A stretch of DNA of 35,967 nt from an uncultured Collinsella sp. (GCA_900752015.1 CAADTZ010000007.1:1-35967); one strand, 5' to 3'. Counted from the first letter of the stretch, positions 14,495 to 22,432 are shown. Numbers and translations are program-made. Notes: generated by a model from the sequence alone, not told the origin.

Positions 14495-15355
14495 ATGGCG
14501 CAGCACATGGCTCAGCAAAATGCCGAGGGTTCGCGCGACCTGTCCACGCTGGTCGACGCGTCGGCTGAGCTGCAGCATCTGGTGCAGACCATCTGGCGCC
14601 TGCGTCAGCCCGACGGCTGCCCGTGGGACCGCGAACAGACGCATCAGAGCATCGGCAAGAACATGATTGAGGAAGCCTACGAGGCGCTCGATTGCATCGA
14701 GGCCGATGATGCCGCGCATCTGCGCGAGGAGCTGGGCGACGTGCTCATGCAGGTGGTGCTGCATGCGCAGATTGCGGCGGACGCCGGTGAGTTTACGCTG
14801 GCCGATGTGGCGCGCGATATCGACGCCAAGCTCATTCGCCGCCACCCACACGTGTTTGGCGATGCGGACGCCGATAACTCCGACGAGGTGCTCAAGATCT
14901 GGGACGAGGTTAAGCTTGCCGAGAAGGCTGCCAAGGACAAGGCCGTGGCAGCAGGCGAGGCTGCGCCCGAGGGCCTGCTCGACGGCGTGCCCACGCATCT
15001 GCCGGCGCTGATGCAGGCGCAGAAGGTGTCGCGCAAGGCGGCTGCCGTGGGCTTTGAATGGGAGACGGTCCAGGATGTGTGGGACGAGGTAGCAGAGGAG
15101 CGTGCCGAGTTTGAGGCCGAGGAGCCCGGCTCGCCCGAGCGCGAAATGGAGTTTGGCGACCTGCTCTTTGCCCTAGTCAACGTTGCGCGCAAAGAGGGGA
15201 TTGACGCCGAGAGCGCCCTTCGCGCCAGCACGGCCAAGTTCCGCCGTCGTTGGGCTGCGATGGAGGCCGCCGTGCACGAGGCGGGCGATGACCTCGCCGC
15301 CTGCTCAACCGCTCAACTCAACGACCTGTGGGACCAAGCAAAAGCAAGCGAGTGA
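14495..15355 (+). CDS. mazG: Nucleoside triphosphate pyrophosphohydrolase MazG
   Basis: 286 residues with two MazG domains. The first, about residues 25-105, has the family opening LRQPDGCPWDREQTHQS and metal motifs EEAYEALD and EELGDVLMQVVLHA. The second, about 175-275, has weaker acidic motifs (EEPGS to MEFGDLLFALVNVAR). MazG hydrolyses noncanonical or excess NTPs to NMPs and pyrophosphate and affects (p)ppGpp-linked stress in E. coli. RBS GGAGGAGG lies at the end of the yfcE-like gene. The linker between domains is longer and Ala/Lys-rich. Confidence 0.92.
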   Translation: MAQHMAQQNAEGSRDLSTLVDASAELQHLVQTIWRLRQPDGCPWDREQTHQSIGKNMIEEAYEALDCIEADDAAHLREELGDVLMQVVLHAQIAADAGEFTLADVARDIDAKLIRRHPHVFGDADADNSDEVLKIWDEVKLAEKAAKDKAVAAGEAAPEGLLDGVPTHLPALMQAQKVSRKAAAVGFEWETVQDVWDEVAEERAEFEAEEPGSPEREMEFGDLLFALVNVARKEGIDAESALRASTAKFRRRWAAMEAAVHEAGDDLAACSTAQLNDLWDQAKASE

Positions 15356-15394
15356 GGCCTGCGTCTCTCACGGCATCCATTCGTAGAGAGGTCT

Positions 15395-16762
15395 CTACAA
15401 GCAAAAAGCCATATACAACGGAAGATGTGCCAGCTGCGCTTCGGCATCCCACTCGAGTTGTTTAGGGTGCAACACGTAAGCCATCCCAATCTTCTTGTTA
15501 AAGCGCGCGCGGAATCGGTCGAGGGAGATGGTTCCGTATCTGCGTGGCGACTTAACTTCGACGGGGCTGATGCGCGGCTTTCCGGCGGCATTGACATAGG
15601 GTCGGGTAACGAGGAAGTCGATTTCCATGCGCTCCTCCCCCTCCTTCTTTCCGCTTTGGGAATAAAAGAAGAGCCTGTGTCCATTGGCCTTTAGAGATTG
15701 GGCAACGTAGTTTTCGGTAAGCATTCCTTCGTTCAATCCGATGTCGCCGCGAAGCACGGCCCTGTAAACGTCTTCATCGGTATCGTTGTTGTCAGAGAAG
15801 GCAAGCGTTACAAGCAGGCCGGTGTCTGCCATGTAGCACTTGAGGGCCGTTTGCTCCATGCTGAGTGAAAGGCCCACGCTCGGTTCGCTTGCGGCATAGC
15901 AGATATTGGCAATTCGCGCGTCTGCCAGCCAAAAGAAGGCTTCTTCGTAGGTGCGCATGCGTGCGTTTTTATCAAGTGAGGAAAGCTTGAATCGTTTTTC
16001 GTGCCTAGAGAGCTGACCCGGGATGCCATCGAGTACGGAGACGACTTTGAATTCGTAACCGGTTGCAAAACGAGAGATATCGTTGCGATAGAGCTGAACG
16101 ATTCGGCGCTTCGAAGCGTCGACGGGCGCAAAAGCGCGCTGTTCAACATAGATGGATACCGGCTCAGGCATGCCGCCTACAAGCATGTATTCGCGCATAA
16201 GGGAGAGCGCTCTGCGATGTAGGGCATCGGGGAGCGGCTTCATCTTGTTAAAACTCATGCGAATGAGATCGGCCAGCCCCTTTTCGTCCATGCCCCAAAG
16301 AAACTCCTCAAAGTCGAGGGGCTCAAGTTCCAGAGACTCTTCTTCGGACGGGATGACGATATCTTTAATGTTCTGCTTGATGCTGAGCAGGGATCCAGTT
16401 TCGATGTAGTCGTAACGTCCGTCTGCAACGAGATACTTGATGAGTCCGCGTGCTTGCGGGTACATCTGGACCTCGTCAAAGACGATAAGCGTCTCATGTT
16501 CATAGAGTTTGACGTTATAGAAAACCGAGAGATAGAGGAAGAGCGAGTCGAAGTCAGTGCGATAGTCCTCAAAATATTGCTTAATTTCGGCAGGTGCTTG
16601 AAAGAAATCAATGACAAGGCAGGATTTGTATTCGGTTTCTCCAAACGTGCGGACAAGCGTGCTCTTGCCGACGCGGCGGGCTCCTTCAATAAGAAGTGCT
16701 GTTTTACCAGCGCTTTCATGCTTCCATTTTAGTAGTTTGTCATAGGCTTTTCGTTTAAGCAT
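15395..16762 (-). CDS. AAA ATPase with DUF4143 C-terminal domain
   Basis: 455 residues. An AAA_14-type ATPase domain occupies the N-terminal half: Walker A GARRVGKST at 27-35 and Walker B LIVFDEVQ at 92-99. The C-terminal DUF4143 half ends with an EIDFLVTR and PVEVKS pair near residues 390-415, a PD-(D/E)xK-like arrangement. Members are common in bacterial accessory DNA and their role is unsettled. The gene is visibly AT-richer than its neighbours, with AAA, ATA and TTT codons, suggesting transfer. Start ATG 16762 has GAGG close upstream; the frame stays open to 16810 through a repeat, so a longer start is possible. Three repeats with 33-bp spacing lie directly upstream. Confidence 0.85.
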   Translation of the reverse strand: MLKRKAYDKLLKWKHESAGKTALLIEGARRVGKSTLVRTFGETEYKSCLVIDFFQAPAEIKQYFEDYRTDFDSLFLYLSVFYNVKLYEHETLIVFDEVQMYPQARGLIKYLVADGRYDYIETGSLLSIKQNIKDIVIPSEEESLELEPLDFEEFLWGMDEKGLADLIRMSFNKMKPLPDALHRRALSLMREYMLVGGMPEPVSIYVEQRAFAPVDASKRRIVQLYRNDISRFATGYEFKVVSVLDGIPGQLSRHEKRFKLSSLDKNARMRTYEEAFFWLADARIANICYAASEPSVGLSLSMEQTALKCYMADTGLLVTLAFSDNNDTDEDVYRAVLRGDIGLNEGMLTENYVAQSLKANGHRLFFYSQSGKKEGEERMEIDFLVTRPYVNAAGKPRISPVEVKSPRRYGTISLDRFRARFNKKIGMAYVLHPKQLEWDAEAQLAHLPLYMAFCL

Positions 16763-16772
16763 GGCTACCTCG

Positions 16773-16865
16773 TGCACGATATCCAGAACTTTTATAACCT
16801 GATTATGCACGATATCCAGAACTTCAGACCCTTAAAATTGCACGATATCCAGAACTTTGCACGAT
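16773..16865. repeat. Direct repeats with 33-bp period upstream of ATPase gene
   Basis: Three copies of TGCACGATATCCAGAACTT start at 16773, 16806 and 16839, exactly 33 bases apart, and a partial fourth (TGCACGAT) starts at 16858. The 14-base spacers differ. The first copy begins 11 bases upstream of the ATPase start. Equal spacing near three helical turns suggests a cooperative protein-binding operator. Each unit contains the palindrome GATATC. The rest of the gap to eno (16866-17137) holds only a short ORF-like remnant and the eno promoter. Confidence 0.9.
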
Positions 16866-17030
16866 GTAAAAGCACATTACTGGCTCTTTCATTCGCAAGC
16901 CAGGTAAAGACGGTATGCCGATAGAAGAATTTAATGGGGGGCGACCTCTAGAGATGAATGCTCGATGCAAAAACAAGCGCTCCAAAGAATGATTTCTCCA
17001 ATTCATATGTATCCCTCGGCTAACTTAGGG

Positions 17031-17036
17031 CATAAT
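17031..17036 (+). promoter_or_regulatory. eno: Candidate -10 box for eno
   Basis: CATAAT at 17031-17036 lies about 100 bases before the enolase start; no good -35 box is present at the usual spacing. It is the best candidate in the gap. Confidence 0.3.
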
Positions 17037-17137
17037 GCAAAAAGTGCGACAAGGCTAACTTGCAAACCAAAGCGCCACATTGGCGCAATGCCGCGTCGCC
17101 AAGCATTCAACCCGTTTCCAAGTGAGAGGGAGACAAC

Positions 17138-18427
17138 ATGAGCGATATTTTGGACGTCTACGGTCGTGAGGTGCTCGACAGCCGCGGCAACCCCACCGTC
17201 GAGGTCGAGGTCGTGCTCGAGGACGGTAGCTTCGGTCGCGCGATGGTGCCTTCGGGCGCTTCGACCGGCGCCTTTGAGGCATGTGAGCTGCGCGACGGCG
17301 ACAAGGGTCGCTACCTGGGCAAGGGCGTTTCGCAGGCCGTCGAGCATGTCAACAACGAGTGCGCCAACGCCGTCGTGGGCCTCGATGCCTTCGATCAGCG
17401 CGCCGTCGATGCCGCGCTGATTGCCGCCGACGGTACGCCCAACAAAACCAAGCTCGGCGCCAACGCCATTCTGGGCGTATCGCTGGCCGTTGCCCGCGCT
17501 GCGGCAGAGTCGGCGGGTCTGTCGCTGTACCAGTACCTGGGCGGCGTCAACGCTCACCTGCTGCCCACGCCTATGATGAACATCCTCAACGGCGGCGTGC
17601 ATGCCGACAACAACGTTGACTTCCAGGAGTTCATGATCATGCCGGTGGGCGCCCCGAGCTTTGCCGAGGGCCTGCGTTGGTGCGCCGAGGTCTACCACAC
17701 CCTCAAGGGCGTGTTGCACGAGGCCGGCCTGGGCGGCGGCGTGGGCGACGAGGGCGGCTTCGCGCCCAATCTCAAGACCAATGCCGAGCCGTTCGAGTAC
17801 ATCACCAAGGCCGTCGAGAAGGCTGGCTTTAAGCCCGGCGTCGACTTCATGTACGCCATGGACCCGGCCTCGACCGAGTTCTACAACGCCGAGACCGGCA
17901 TGTACGAGCTCAAGGGCGAGGGCGTAGAGTACACGAGCGCCCAGATGGTCGATTACTGGGAGAAGCTCGTCGACACCTATCCTATCATCTCCATCGAGGA
18001 TGGCATGGCCGAGGAGGATTGGGACGGCTGGGTTGAGCTTACCCGCCGCATTGGCAACAAGGTGCAGCTGGTGGGCGACGACCTGTTCGTCACTAACACC
18101 GAGCGCCTCAAGAAGGGCATCGAGCTGGGTGCCGCCAACGCGATCCTGGTCAAGGTCAACCAGATCGGCACGCTCACCGAGTCGCTCGAGGCCATCGAGA
18201 CTGCCAAGGAGGCCGGCTACGCTTGCATCGTGAGCCACCGTTCCGGTGAGACCGAGGACTCCACGATCGCCGACCTGGTCGTGGGTGTTAACGCCGGCCA
18301 GATCAAGTCGGGCGCCCCGTGCCGCAGCGACCGTATCGCCAAGTACAACCAGCTCATCCGCATCGAGGACGAGCTTGAGGGTAGCGCGCGCTACGCCGGC
18401 AAGTCTGCGTTCTACAACATTCGCTAG
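17138..18427 (+). CDS. eno: Enolase
   Basis: 429 residues, full family length. This glycolytic enzyme converts 2-phosphoglycerate to phosphoenolpyruvate, which also drives the PTS. Family blocks are clear: SRGNPTVEVEV near the N-terminus, PSGASTGAFEA, KLGANAILGVSLA, the GDEGGFAPN segment, SIEDGMAEEDW and the SHRSGETEDSTIADL signature near residue 370. RBS GAGAGGGAG. The order eno, FtsB/DivIC-like, ppx is conserved in many Actinomycetota. A strong terminator lies 73 bases after the stop. Confidence 0.98.
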   Translation: MSDILDVYGREVLDSRGNPTVEVEVVLEDGSFGRAMVPSGASTGAFEACELRDGDKGRYLGKGVSQAVEHVNNECANAVVGLDAFDQRAVDAALIAADGTPNKTKLGANAILGVSLAVARAAAESAGLSLYQYLGGVNAHLLPTPMMNILNGGVHADNNVDFQEFMIMPVGAPSFAEGLRWCAEVYHTLKGVLHEAGLGGGVGDEGGFAPNLKTNAEPFEYITKAVEKAGFKPGVDFMYAMDPASTEFYNAETGMYELKGEGVEYTSAQMVDYWEKLVDTYPIISIEDGMAEEDWDGWVELTRRIGNKVQLVGDDLFVTNTERLKKGIELGAANAILVKVNQIGTLTESLEAIETAKEAGYACIVSHRSGETEDSTIADLVVGVNAGQIKSGAPCRSDRIAKYNQLIRIEDELEGSARYAGKSAFYNIR

Positions 18428-18499
18428 GCAGCGGCGTGTGCGGGGGCGGGGCTGACTCGGATTCGCCTCGCTTCCGCCGGGCACTGTTGAGCACCATTG

Positions 18500-18531
18500 G
18501 GCGCTGGGCCATACGGCTCAGCGCCTTTTTT
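18500..18531 (+). terminator. Rho-independent terminator after eno
   Basis: A perfect 7-bp stem (18500-18506 with 18519-18525) is followed by six T residues. Confidence 0.85.
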
Positions 18532-18570
18532 ATGTCGAGCAAAGGCTGGCGAAGGCGGTGCGGGCGCTCG

Positions 18571-18579
18571 TGCTATAAC
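18571..18579 (+). promoter_or_regulatory. Extended -10 promoter for the septum protein/ppx pair
   Basis: TGCTATAAC matches an extended -10 (TGn plus TATAAC) 44 bases before the ATG at 18623. It lies after the eno terminator, so the pair can be transcribed on its own. Confidence 0.5.
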
Positions 18580-18622
18580 TAAAGGACTTAGCGCAAACAA
18601 ACCTCAACCGCACAAGGCGCAC

Positions 18623-19393
18623 ATGGATCAGATTTACGACAACAGGTATTATTCCGCCGGTTCGCGCGAGCCGTCGCCTCGCCGCGCACCTACCGTGCAG
18701 CTCGGCGGGTCCGACTACGCCGGTGTCGATCGCCGCGCACAGCGTCCGGCAAGTGCCTCACATCCCCGTGCTCAAATGAATACGTCGACGGGTCGCCCGC
18801 CACGCTCGGCGCCCCCGACGCATGCTTCGCGTACGCAGCACCCCTCGGCTCAAACGCACGAAAAGTCGACCAGGCCCTCGAGCCGTCTTTCGGGCTCGGA
18901 CTTCATGCACTACGCCAACGACAATGCGGTGGTCAAGGCGATCTACGACTTTACCCATGGACCCCAGCGCGGGCTGTTTATTGGCATTGTCGTCGTCCTG
19001 GTGCTCGTGAGCCTGTACTTTCCCGTGCGCGACCTCTACGTTGCCAAACGCTCGAACGATATCTTGGCCAAGCAGGTCGAGATTCGCCAGCAGTACAACG
19101 ACGAGCTGCAGAAAAGCGTCGACAAGCTGCTCTCGGAGGAGGGTATCAAGGACGCGGCATCCGAGGACTTGGGCCTGGTGATGCCCGGCGAGAAGAGAAT
19201 TGAAGTGCAGGGCCTGGACGACGATTCGGATTCGTCTTCGAGCAAGAAGTCGTCGAACGCCAAGAAGGCCAGCGAAGTTGCCAAGGAAATCGAAGACGTC
19301 GGTAAGGACGCGCCGTGGTACATCCAGGCGCTCGACATGCTGTTTGGGTTTAACGGTGTCGAGGGCCAGACGGTCGTGTCCAACGGCAAATAG
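18623..19393 (+). CDS. FtsB/DivIC-like septum formation initiator
   Basis: 256 residues, a bitopic cell-division protein. Residues 1-105 are a Pro/Ser/Arg-rich cytoplasmic region; a single membrane segment GLFIGIVVVLVLVSLYFPV is at about 117-136; a coiled coil (AKRSNDILAKQVEIRQQYND) follows to about 185, with the family's DLGLVMPGE motif near residue 188. A Ser/Lys-rich stretch and a short aromatic C-terminus end the protein. FtsB/DivIC stabilises FtsL and FtsQ at the division site. The start ATG 18623 is chosen because a longer frame would run into the eno terminator. Gene order after eno supports the assignment. Confidence 0.82.
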   Translation: MDQIYDNRYYSAGSREPSPRRAPTVQLGGSDYAGVDRRAQRPASASHPRAQMNTSTGRPPRSAPPTHASRTQHPSAQTHEKSTRPSSRLSGSDFMHYANDNAVVKAIYDFTHGPQRGLFIGIVVVLVLVSLYFPVRDLYVAKRSNDILAKQVEIRQQYNDELQKSVDKLLSEEGIKDAASEDLGLVMPGEKRIEVQGLDDDSDSSSSKKSSNAKKASEVAKEIEDVGKDAPWYIQALDMLFGFNGVEGQTVVSNGK

Positions 19394-19413
19394 CGCCCGG
19401 AGGGGAGCCTGCA

Positions 19414-20415
19414 ATGGCAGATTGCAAACGCTATAAGGTAGCCGCGATCGACCTGGGAACAGTGTCGTCGCGACTGGTGTTAGCGCAGGTCGAGGCCGGG
19501 GCGATCGTGGAATCGTCCAAGCATACCGAGATCACCGACTTGGGCGAGGGCGTGGACGCGACGGGCCGCTTTTGCGAGGCGGCCGTCGAGCGTGTGCTCG
19601 CCGCGTGTCGCATGTTTGTGGACGAGGCGCATGCCTTTGGGGCCGTGTGCATCTGCACCACGTGCACGAGTGCCGCGCGCGATGCGTCCAATGCCGCCCT
19701 GCTGCTGGACGGCCTGCGCGAGCTGGGGCTCGAACCGCAGGTGATTCCGGGCGAGGTCGAGGCACGCCTGACGTTTTTTGGCGTGGCGCACGACTTTGCC
19801 GGCGAGCGCATTATTGTTGCCGATTCGGGTGGCGGATCCACGGAGCTCGCGACGGGCGTCTATGCGCCGGAGCGTGGCGTCTTTGCGCTAGAAGGGACGC
19901 GCTCGCTGGACATTGGCTGCCGCCGTGTGACGGAGCGGTTTTTCTCGGCGCTGCCGCCTGCGGACGGCGAGCTTGCTGCCGCTGCCGCATGGGCAAACGA
20001 GCAGTTTGCGGGCTACTTTGAGAGTCTGCCTGTCGACTTTGAGCGCGCCGAACGCTTGGTCGCAGTGGGCGGCACGGTGACTACGCTGGTGGCTCTGGTC
20101 CACGAGCTGGAGCCGTATGATTCGAGCTTCGTGCACCTGCGCGAGCTTTCGCTGGAGCAGGTCTCGGCCGCTATCGAGCGCATGTCCACGCTGGACGCGG
20201 ACAGCATCGCCGCGCTACCGGGTGTGCAGCCCAAACGCGCGGGCGTGATCTTGGCTGGCGCCGTGGTAATCCGCGAGCTCATGCGAGCCGGCGGCTACGA
20301 CACGCTCACCGTAAGCGAGAACAGCCTGCTTGCCGGCATGGCCGCCACCATCAACGAGGTTCTCGACGGCGCGACCCCCACCATCGCCTGGGTCCCCAGC
20401 CTGAGCGCTCTTTAA
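19414..20415 (+). CDS. ppx: Exopolyphosphatase / pppGpp phosphohydrolase family (Ppx/GppA)
   Basis: 333-residue ASKHA-fold phosphatase. The N-terminal phosphate-1-like motif VAAIDLGTVSSRLVLA (glycine-threonine loop) and the DSGGGSTELATG motif near residue 137 are typical of Ppx/GppA; a VAVGGTVTTL motif lies near 220. It matches short actinobacterial Ppx without the C-terminal HD domain. Ppx releases phosphate from polyphosphate; GppA cleaves pppGpp; the sequence does not separate the two. It has a strong RBS (GGAGGGGA) and follows the septum gene by 20 bases. Confidence 0.9.
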   Translation: MADCKRYKVAAIDLGTVSSRLVLAQVEAGAIVESSKHTEITDLGEGVDATGRFCEAAVERVLAACRMFVDEAHAFGAVCICTTCTSAARDASNAALLLDGLRELGLEPQVIPGEVEARLTFFGVAHDFAGERIIVADSGGGSTELATGVYAPERGVFALEGTRSLDIGCRRVTERFFSALPPADGELAAAAAWANEQFAGYFESLPVDFERAERLVAVGGTVTTLVALVHELEPYDSSFVHLRELSLEQVSAAIERMSTLDADSIAALPGVQPKRAGVILAGAVVIRELMRAGGYDTLTVSENSLLAGMAATINEVLDGATPTIAWVPSLSAL

Positions 20416-20428
20416 CCGTCTTCCTCTG

Positions 20429-20495
20429 AGTTGCGGTGAAATAGTTCCTAAATAAGCTGATAAACGGTATAAACAGGATCTATTCCACCGCAGCT
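20429..20495. repeat. Inverted repeat of the TTGCGGTGAAATAG family, copy 2
   Basis: Arms 20429-20444 and 20480-20495 pair with two mismatches. Both arms match those of the element at 12214-12282 (AGTTGCGGTGAAATAG and CTATTCCACCGCA) although the loops differ. It lies 13 bases after the ppx stop. Confidence 0.85.
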
Positions 20496-20498
20496 TAG

Positions 20499-20778
20499 AG
20501 TCCCACCGGCATCTAAAAGAAACAAGCCCGCATCCCTTGGGGACACGGGCTCGAAAGCTCCATATGGTAGGGGCGGTGGGACGTCCGCGTATTTGCTGCG
20601 CAAATCCGCACCGGCTTCGGCCGCCTGCCGGCGCCCTCGTCGGCTCGCTGCGGACGCTGCGCGTCCGCCTGGTGCTCGCCCCCTCGCGGGTTCGAGTCCC
20701 ACCGGCGTCCAAAAGAAACGAGCCCGCATCCCTGGGGGACACGGGCTCGTAAACAATGCGTGGTAGGGGCGGTGGGAC
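20499..20778. repeat. Duplicated tRNA-end/terminator unit flanking a GC-rich block
   Basis: Two near-identical units, 20499-20582 and 20694-20778, each contain GAGTCCCACCGGC, a terminator-type hairpin, and GGTAGGGGCGGTGGGAC, which is the complement of the tRNA-Leu 3' end. In the second unit this last part is the real tRNA end; in the first it is a stranded fragment. The 111 bases between (20583-20693) are very GC-rich with several small hairpins and end with GGGTTCGAGTCCCACC, a T-arm-like sequence on +. It looks like remains of a second tRNA gene. Confidence 0.75.
20709..20750 (-). terminator. Terminator of tRNA-Leu
   Basis: A 9-bp stem (20718-20726 with 20742-20750), strengthened by an inner paired segment, is followed on - by TTTCTTTT. 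It lies 10 bases after the tRNA CCA end. A slightly decayed copy lies at 20523-20553. Confidence 0.8.
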
Positions 20779-20845
20779 TCGAACCCACAATCCTTGCGGC
20801 GAGGGATTTTAAGTCCCCTGCGTATGCCAATTCCGCCACGCCCCC
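20761..20845 (-). tRNA. tRNA-Leu (anticodon UAA)
   Basis: On - the acceptor stem GGGGGCG pairs with CGCCCCT (one G-U), followed by A and an encoded CCA. The D arm contains GGCGGAATTGGCA, the anticodon stem-loop is GGGGA-CTTAAAA-TCCCT with anticodon TAA, a long class II variable arm follows, and the T arm is GTGGG-TTCGAGT-CCCAC. It reads UUA codons, which are rare in this GC-rich genome. Confidence 0.95.
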
Positions 20846-20876
20846 GTGAGACTAGAAGTCTAGCACAAGCCGCCCA

Positions 20877-21500
20877 TTACGCGTTGACAGCCATCGAGTG
20901 CTGACCCGACTTCTCAAGGAACTCTTGGAACTTGGCCTCGTCGCCCTTGTTTTGGTACTGCAGAGCCAGCAGGTACTCCAGGCGGCAGCGCTTGACCGGG
21001 TCGTCGCCGACATCCTCGAGCATGCGCTCCAGCTCGGGAATGTCGTTGTGGCGCTTGAGGATCATCGTGTCGTACATCAGCTGGCACTCGTGCGCGACTG
21101 CCTCGGCCTGACCGCCCTCAAAGCCCTTGATCTCGTGCAGCAGCTCCTTGGACTTTTTGCGGTCCTCCTGGCCAACGTAGTAGTTAAAGGCCTTGATCAC
21201 CAGGTCGACGCGCTGCATCTTGGGCAGGTTGAGTCCCAGCAGCAGGTCGAACATCTCGCTGGCGTGCTCGTGGTCCTCGCGCAGCAGATAGGAGTTCAGG
21301 CGCAGGTAGTCGCGGTTGTAGCGCGGGTACAGCATGCTGGTGAGTTTGCCGTCGAGCAAACGATCGAACTCGTCCCACTGCTTGGCGGCCATGAGCTGCT
21401 GCAGGCGTTTAAACGTGGTGCGTTTTTTGACGCTAAAGAACACCGACACGGCGATGCAGATGATAACGACGGCGGTCCAGAGTGTGCGGGAATCGGGCAT
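20877..21500 (-). CDS. Membrane-anchored helical-repeat (TPR-like) protein, function unknown
   Basis: 207 residues, not recognised as a named family. Residues 7-24 form one membrane segment followed by a KKRTTFKR positive patch, so the rest is probably cytoplasmic. The soluble part is all-helical with repeating bulky residues (FDRLLDGKLTSMLYP, MFDLLLGLNLPKMQ, LERMLEDVGDDPVKRC) that look like degenerate TPR units. Start ATG 21500 has AAGGA upstream, and a TATAAT box lies 55 bases before it. It ends 31 bases before the tRNA-Leu gene on the same strand. Confidence 0.75.
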   Translation of the reverse strand: MPDSRTLWTAVVIICIAVSVFFSVKKRTTFKRLQQLMAAKQWDEFDRLLDGKLTSMLYPRYNRDYLRLNSYLLREDHEHASEMFDLLLGLNLPKMQRVDLVIKAFNYYVGQEDRKKSKELLHEIKGFEGGQAEAVAHECQLMYDTMILKRHNDIPELERMLEDVGDDPVKRCRLEYLLALQYQNKGDEAKFQEFLEKSGQHSMAVNA

Positions 21501-21555
21501 ATTAGGGTCCTTAGTCGCTCATAAAGCGAGCGGTATGACAACACGTACTAGATGT

Positions 21556-21561
21556 ATTATA
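21556..21561 (-). promoter_or_regulatory. -10 box for the TPR-like gene
   Basis: A perfect TATAAT on - at 21561-21556 lies 55 bases upstream of the start at 21500. The matching -35 is weak. Confidence 0.5.
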
Positions 21562-21663
21562 CGCAGCGCGCAAGCAAACTGGCATAAAAGCTCATCGAGG
21601 CCGAGTGCCATCGCTCGCTGCGGTACACTTACCTAAAGTAAACCATGAAGGGAGACATTACCT

Positions 21664-21951
21664 ATGAAGAAGATCGTTTTGGCTTGCGGTGCTGGCGCTG
21701 CTACTTCCACGCTCGTTGCCCAGAAGGTCGCCACCCTGCTCGACGCCAACGGTTACGCCGACAAGTATGAGATCGTGCAGTGCGCCATCTCCGAGGCCAA
21801 GGATTACTGCGATGAGGGTGCTGACCTGCTGATCGCCACCACCGTTGCCCCCGAGGGCCTCACCTGCCCGTACGTGAGCGGCGTGCCCTTCATGACTGGC
21901 ATGAACCGCGTCGCTGCCGAGAAGGCCGTCCTCGACGTCATGGCTCAGTAG
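21664..21951 (+). CDS. PTS EIIB component, GatB/lactose-type fold, orphan
   Basis: 95-residue EIIB domain. The N-terminus KKIVLACGAGAATSTL is the phosphocysteine P-loop of the PTS_IIB family with Cys8 as phosphate acceptor, closest in pattern to galactitol EIIB (GatB). A GADLLIATTVAPEG segment is at about 56-69. No EIIA or EIIC of this class lies nearby, so it is an orphan. RBS AAGGGAGA. A VOC-family gene follows 12 bases later in the same transcript, before a strong terminator. It could serve a distant EIIC or act as a phosphorylation-dependent regulator. Confidence 0.88.
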   Translation: MKKIVLACGAGAATSTLVAQKVATLLDANGYADKYEIVQCAISEAKDYCDEGADLLIATTVAPEGLTCPYVSGVPFMTGMNRVAAEKAVLDVMAQ

Positions 21952-21962
21952 GCGCTGACTGT

Positions 21963-22337
21963 ATGAGTGAGCAGAACGCCAACCCGGTCGAGCTCTTTGG
22001 CATGCGCGTTGCCCATGTGGGCATTAACGCTGCCGACCCGGCAGACGCCTTGGAGATCGCGGAGCTGTTCTCGACGATGATGGGCCTGCCCGTTATCGAG
22101 ACCCCCGTTTCGTACTTTAACGATTCGCTGGTCGAGATCATGAAGCAGAACGGTCGTGGCGCCAAGGGCCACATTGGCTTTGCCGTCAACGACATCGATG
22201 CGGCGGAGAAGTGGTTTGCCGAGCGCGGGCTCGAGGTCAACGAGGAGTCGCGCGTGCTGCTGCCCGACGGCGGCACCAAGCTCGTGTACTTTAAGCGCGA
22301 GTTCGCCGGCTTCGCCGTGCACCTGTGCCGCGAGTAG
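21963..22337 (+). CDS. VOC-family (glyoxalase/bleomycin-resistance fold) protein
   Basis: 124 residues with the beta-alpha-beta-beta-beta repeat of the VOC superfamily: RVAHVGINAADPADALEIAE at about 15-34 and a second half with GHIGFAVNDIDAAEKWFAERG near 61-81. Possible metal ligands are His19 at the start of repeat 1, His in GHIGF at the start of repeat 2, and Glu residues at strand ends (VEIMKQ). Members include glyoxalase I and sugar-lactone-related enzymes. Pairing with an EIIB gene suggests a role in sugar metabolism, but substrate is unknown. Confidence 0.8.
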   Translation: MSEQNANPVELFGMRVAHVGINAADPADALEIAELFSTMMGLPVIETPVSYFNDSLVEIMKQNGRGAKGHIGFAVNDIDAAEKWFAERGLEVNEESRVLLPDGGTKLVYFKREFAGFAVHLCRE

Positions 22338-22360
22338 CGCATAAGCTGCTACAGCTAACT

Positions 22361-22398
22361 AAAAATGGGGTAAGGCCACGTGGCCTTGCCCCATTTTT
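22361..22398. terminator. Bidirectional Rho-independent terminator
   Basis: A 38-base palindrome of 19-bp arms with one mismatched pair. It carries A-run and T-run on opposite ends, so it can end the VOC transcript on + and transcripts arriving on -. Confidence 0.9.
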
Positions 22399-22432
22399 AT
22401 GCCGAGAGGGTGACTGACGGGCTGCCGTAAAA

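Noticed and set aside
16773..16865. CRISPR array
   Set aside because: Only three full repeats with 14-base spacers and no cas genes; spacers are too short.
16824..17006. 60-codon frame on - between the ATPase and eno, and a short frame on + at 16915-16992
   Set aside because: No ribosome binding site or family match; the first runs into the repeats. A decayed gene remnant is possible but not shown.
20215..20790. Open frame on - across the tRNA-Leu region
   Set aside because: It translates tRNA antisense-like sequence, a known source of false proteins; the tRNA fold is clear.
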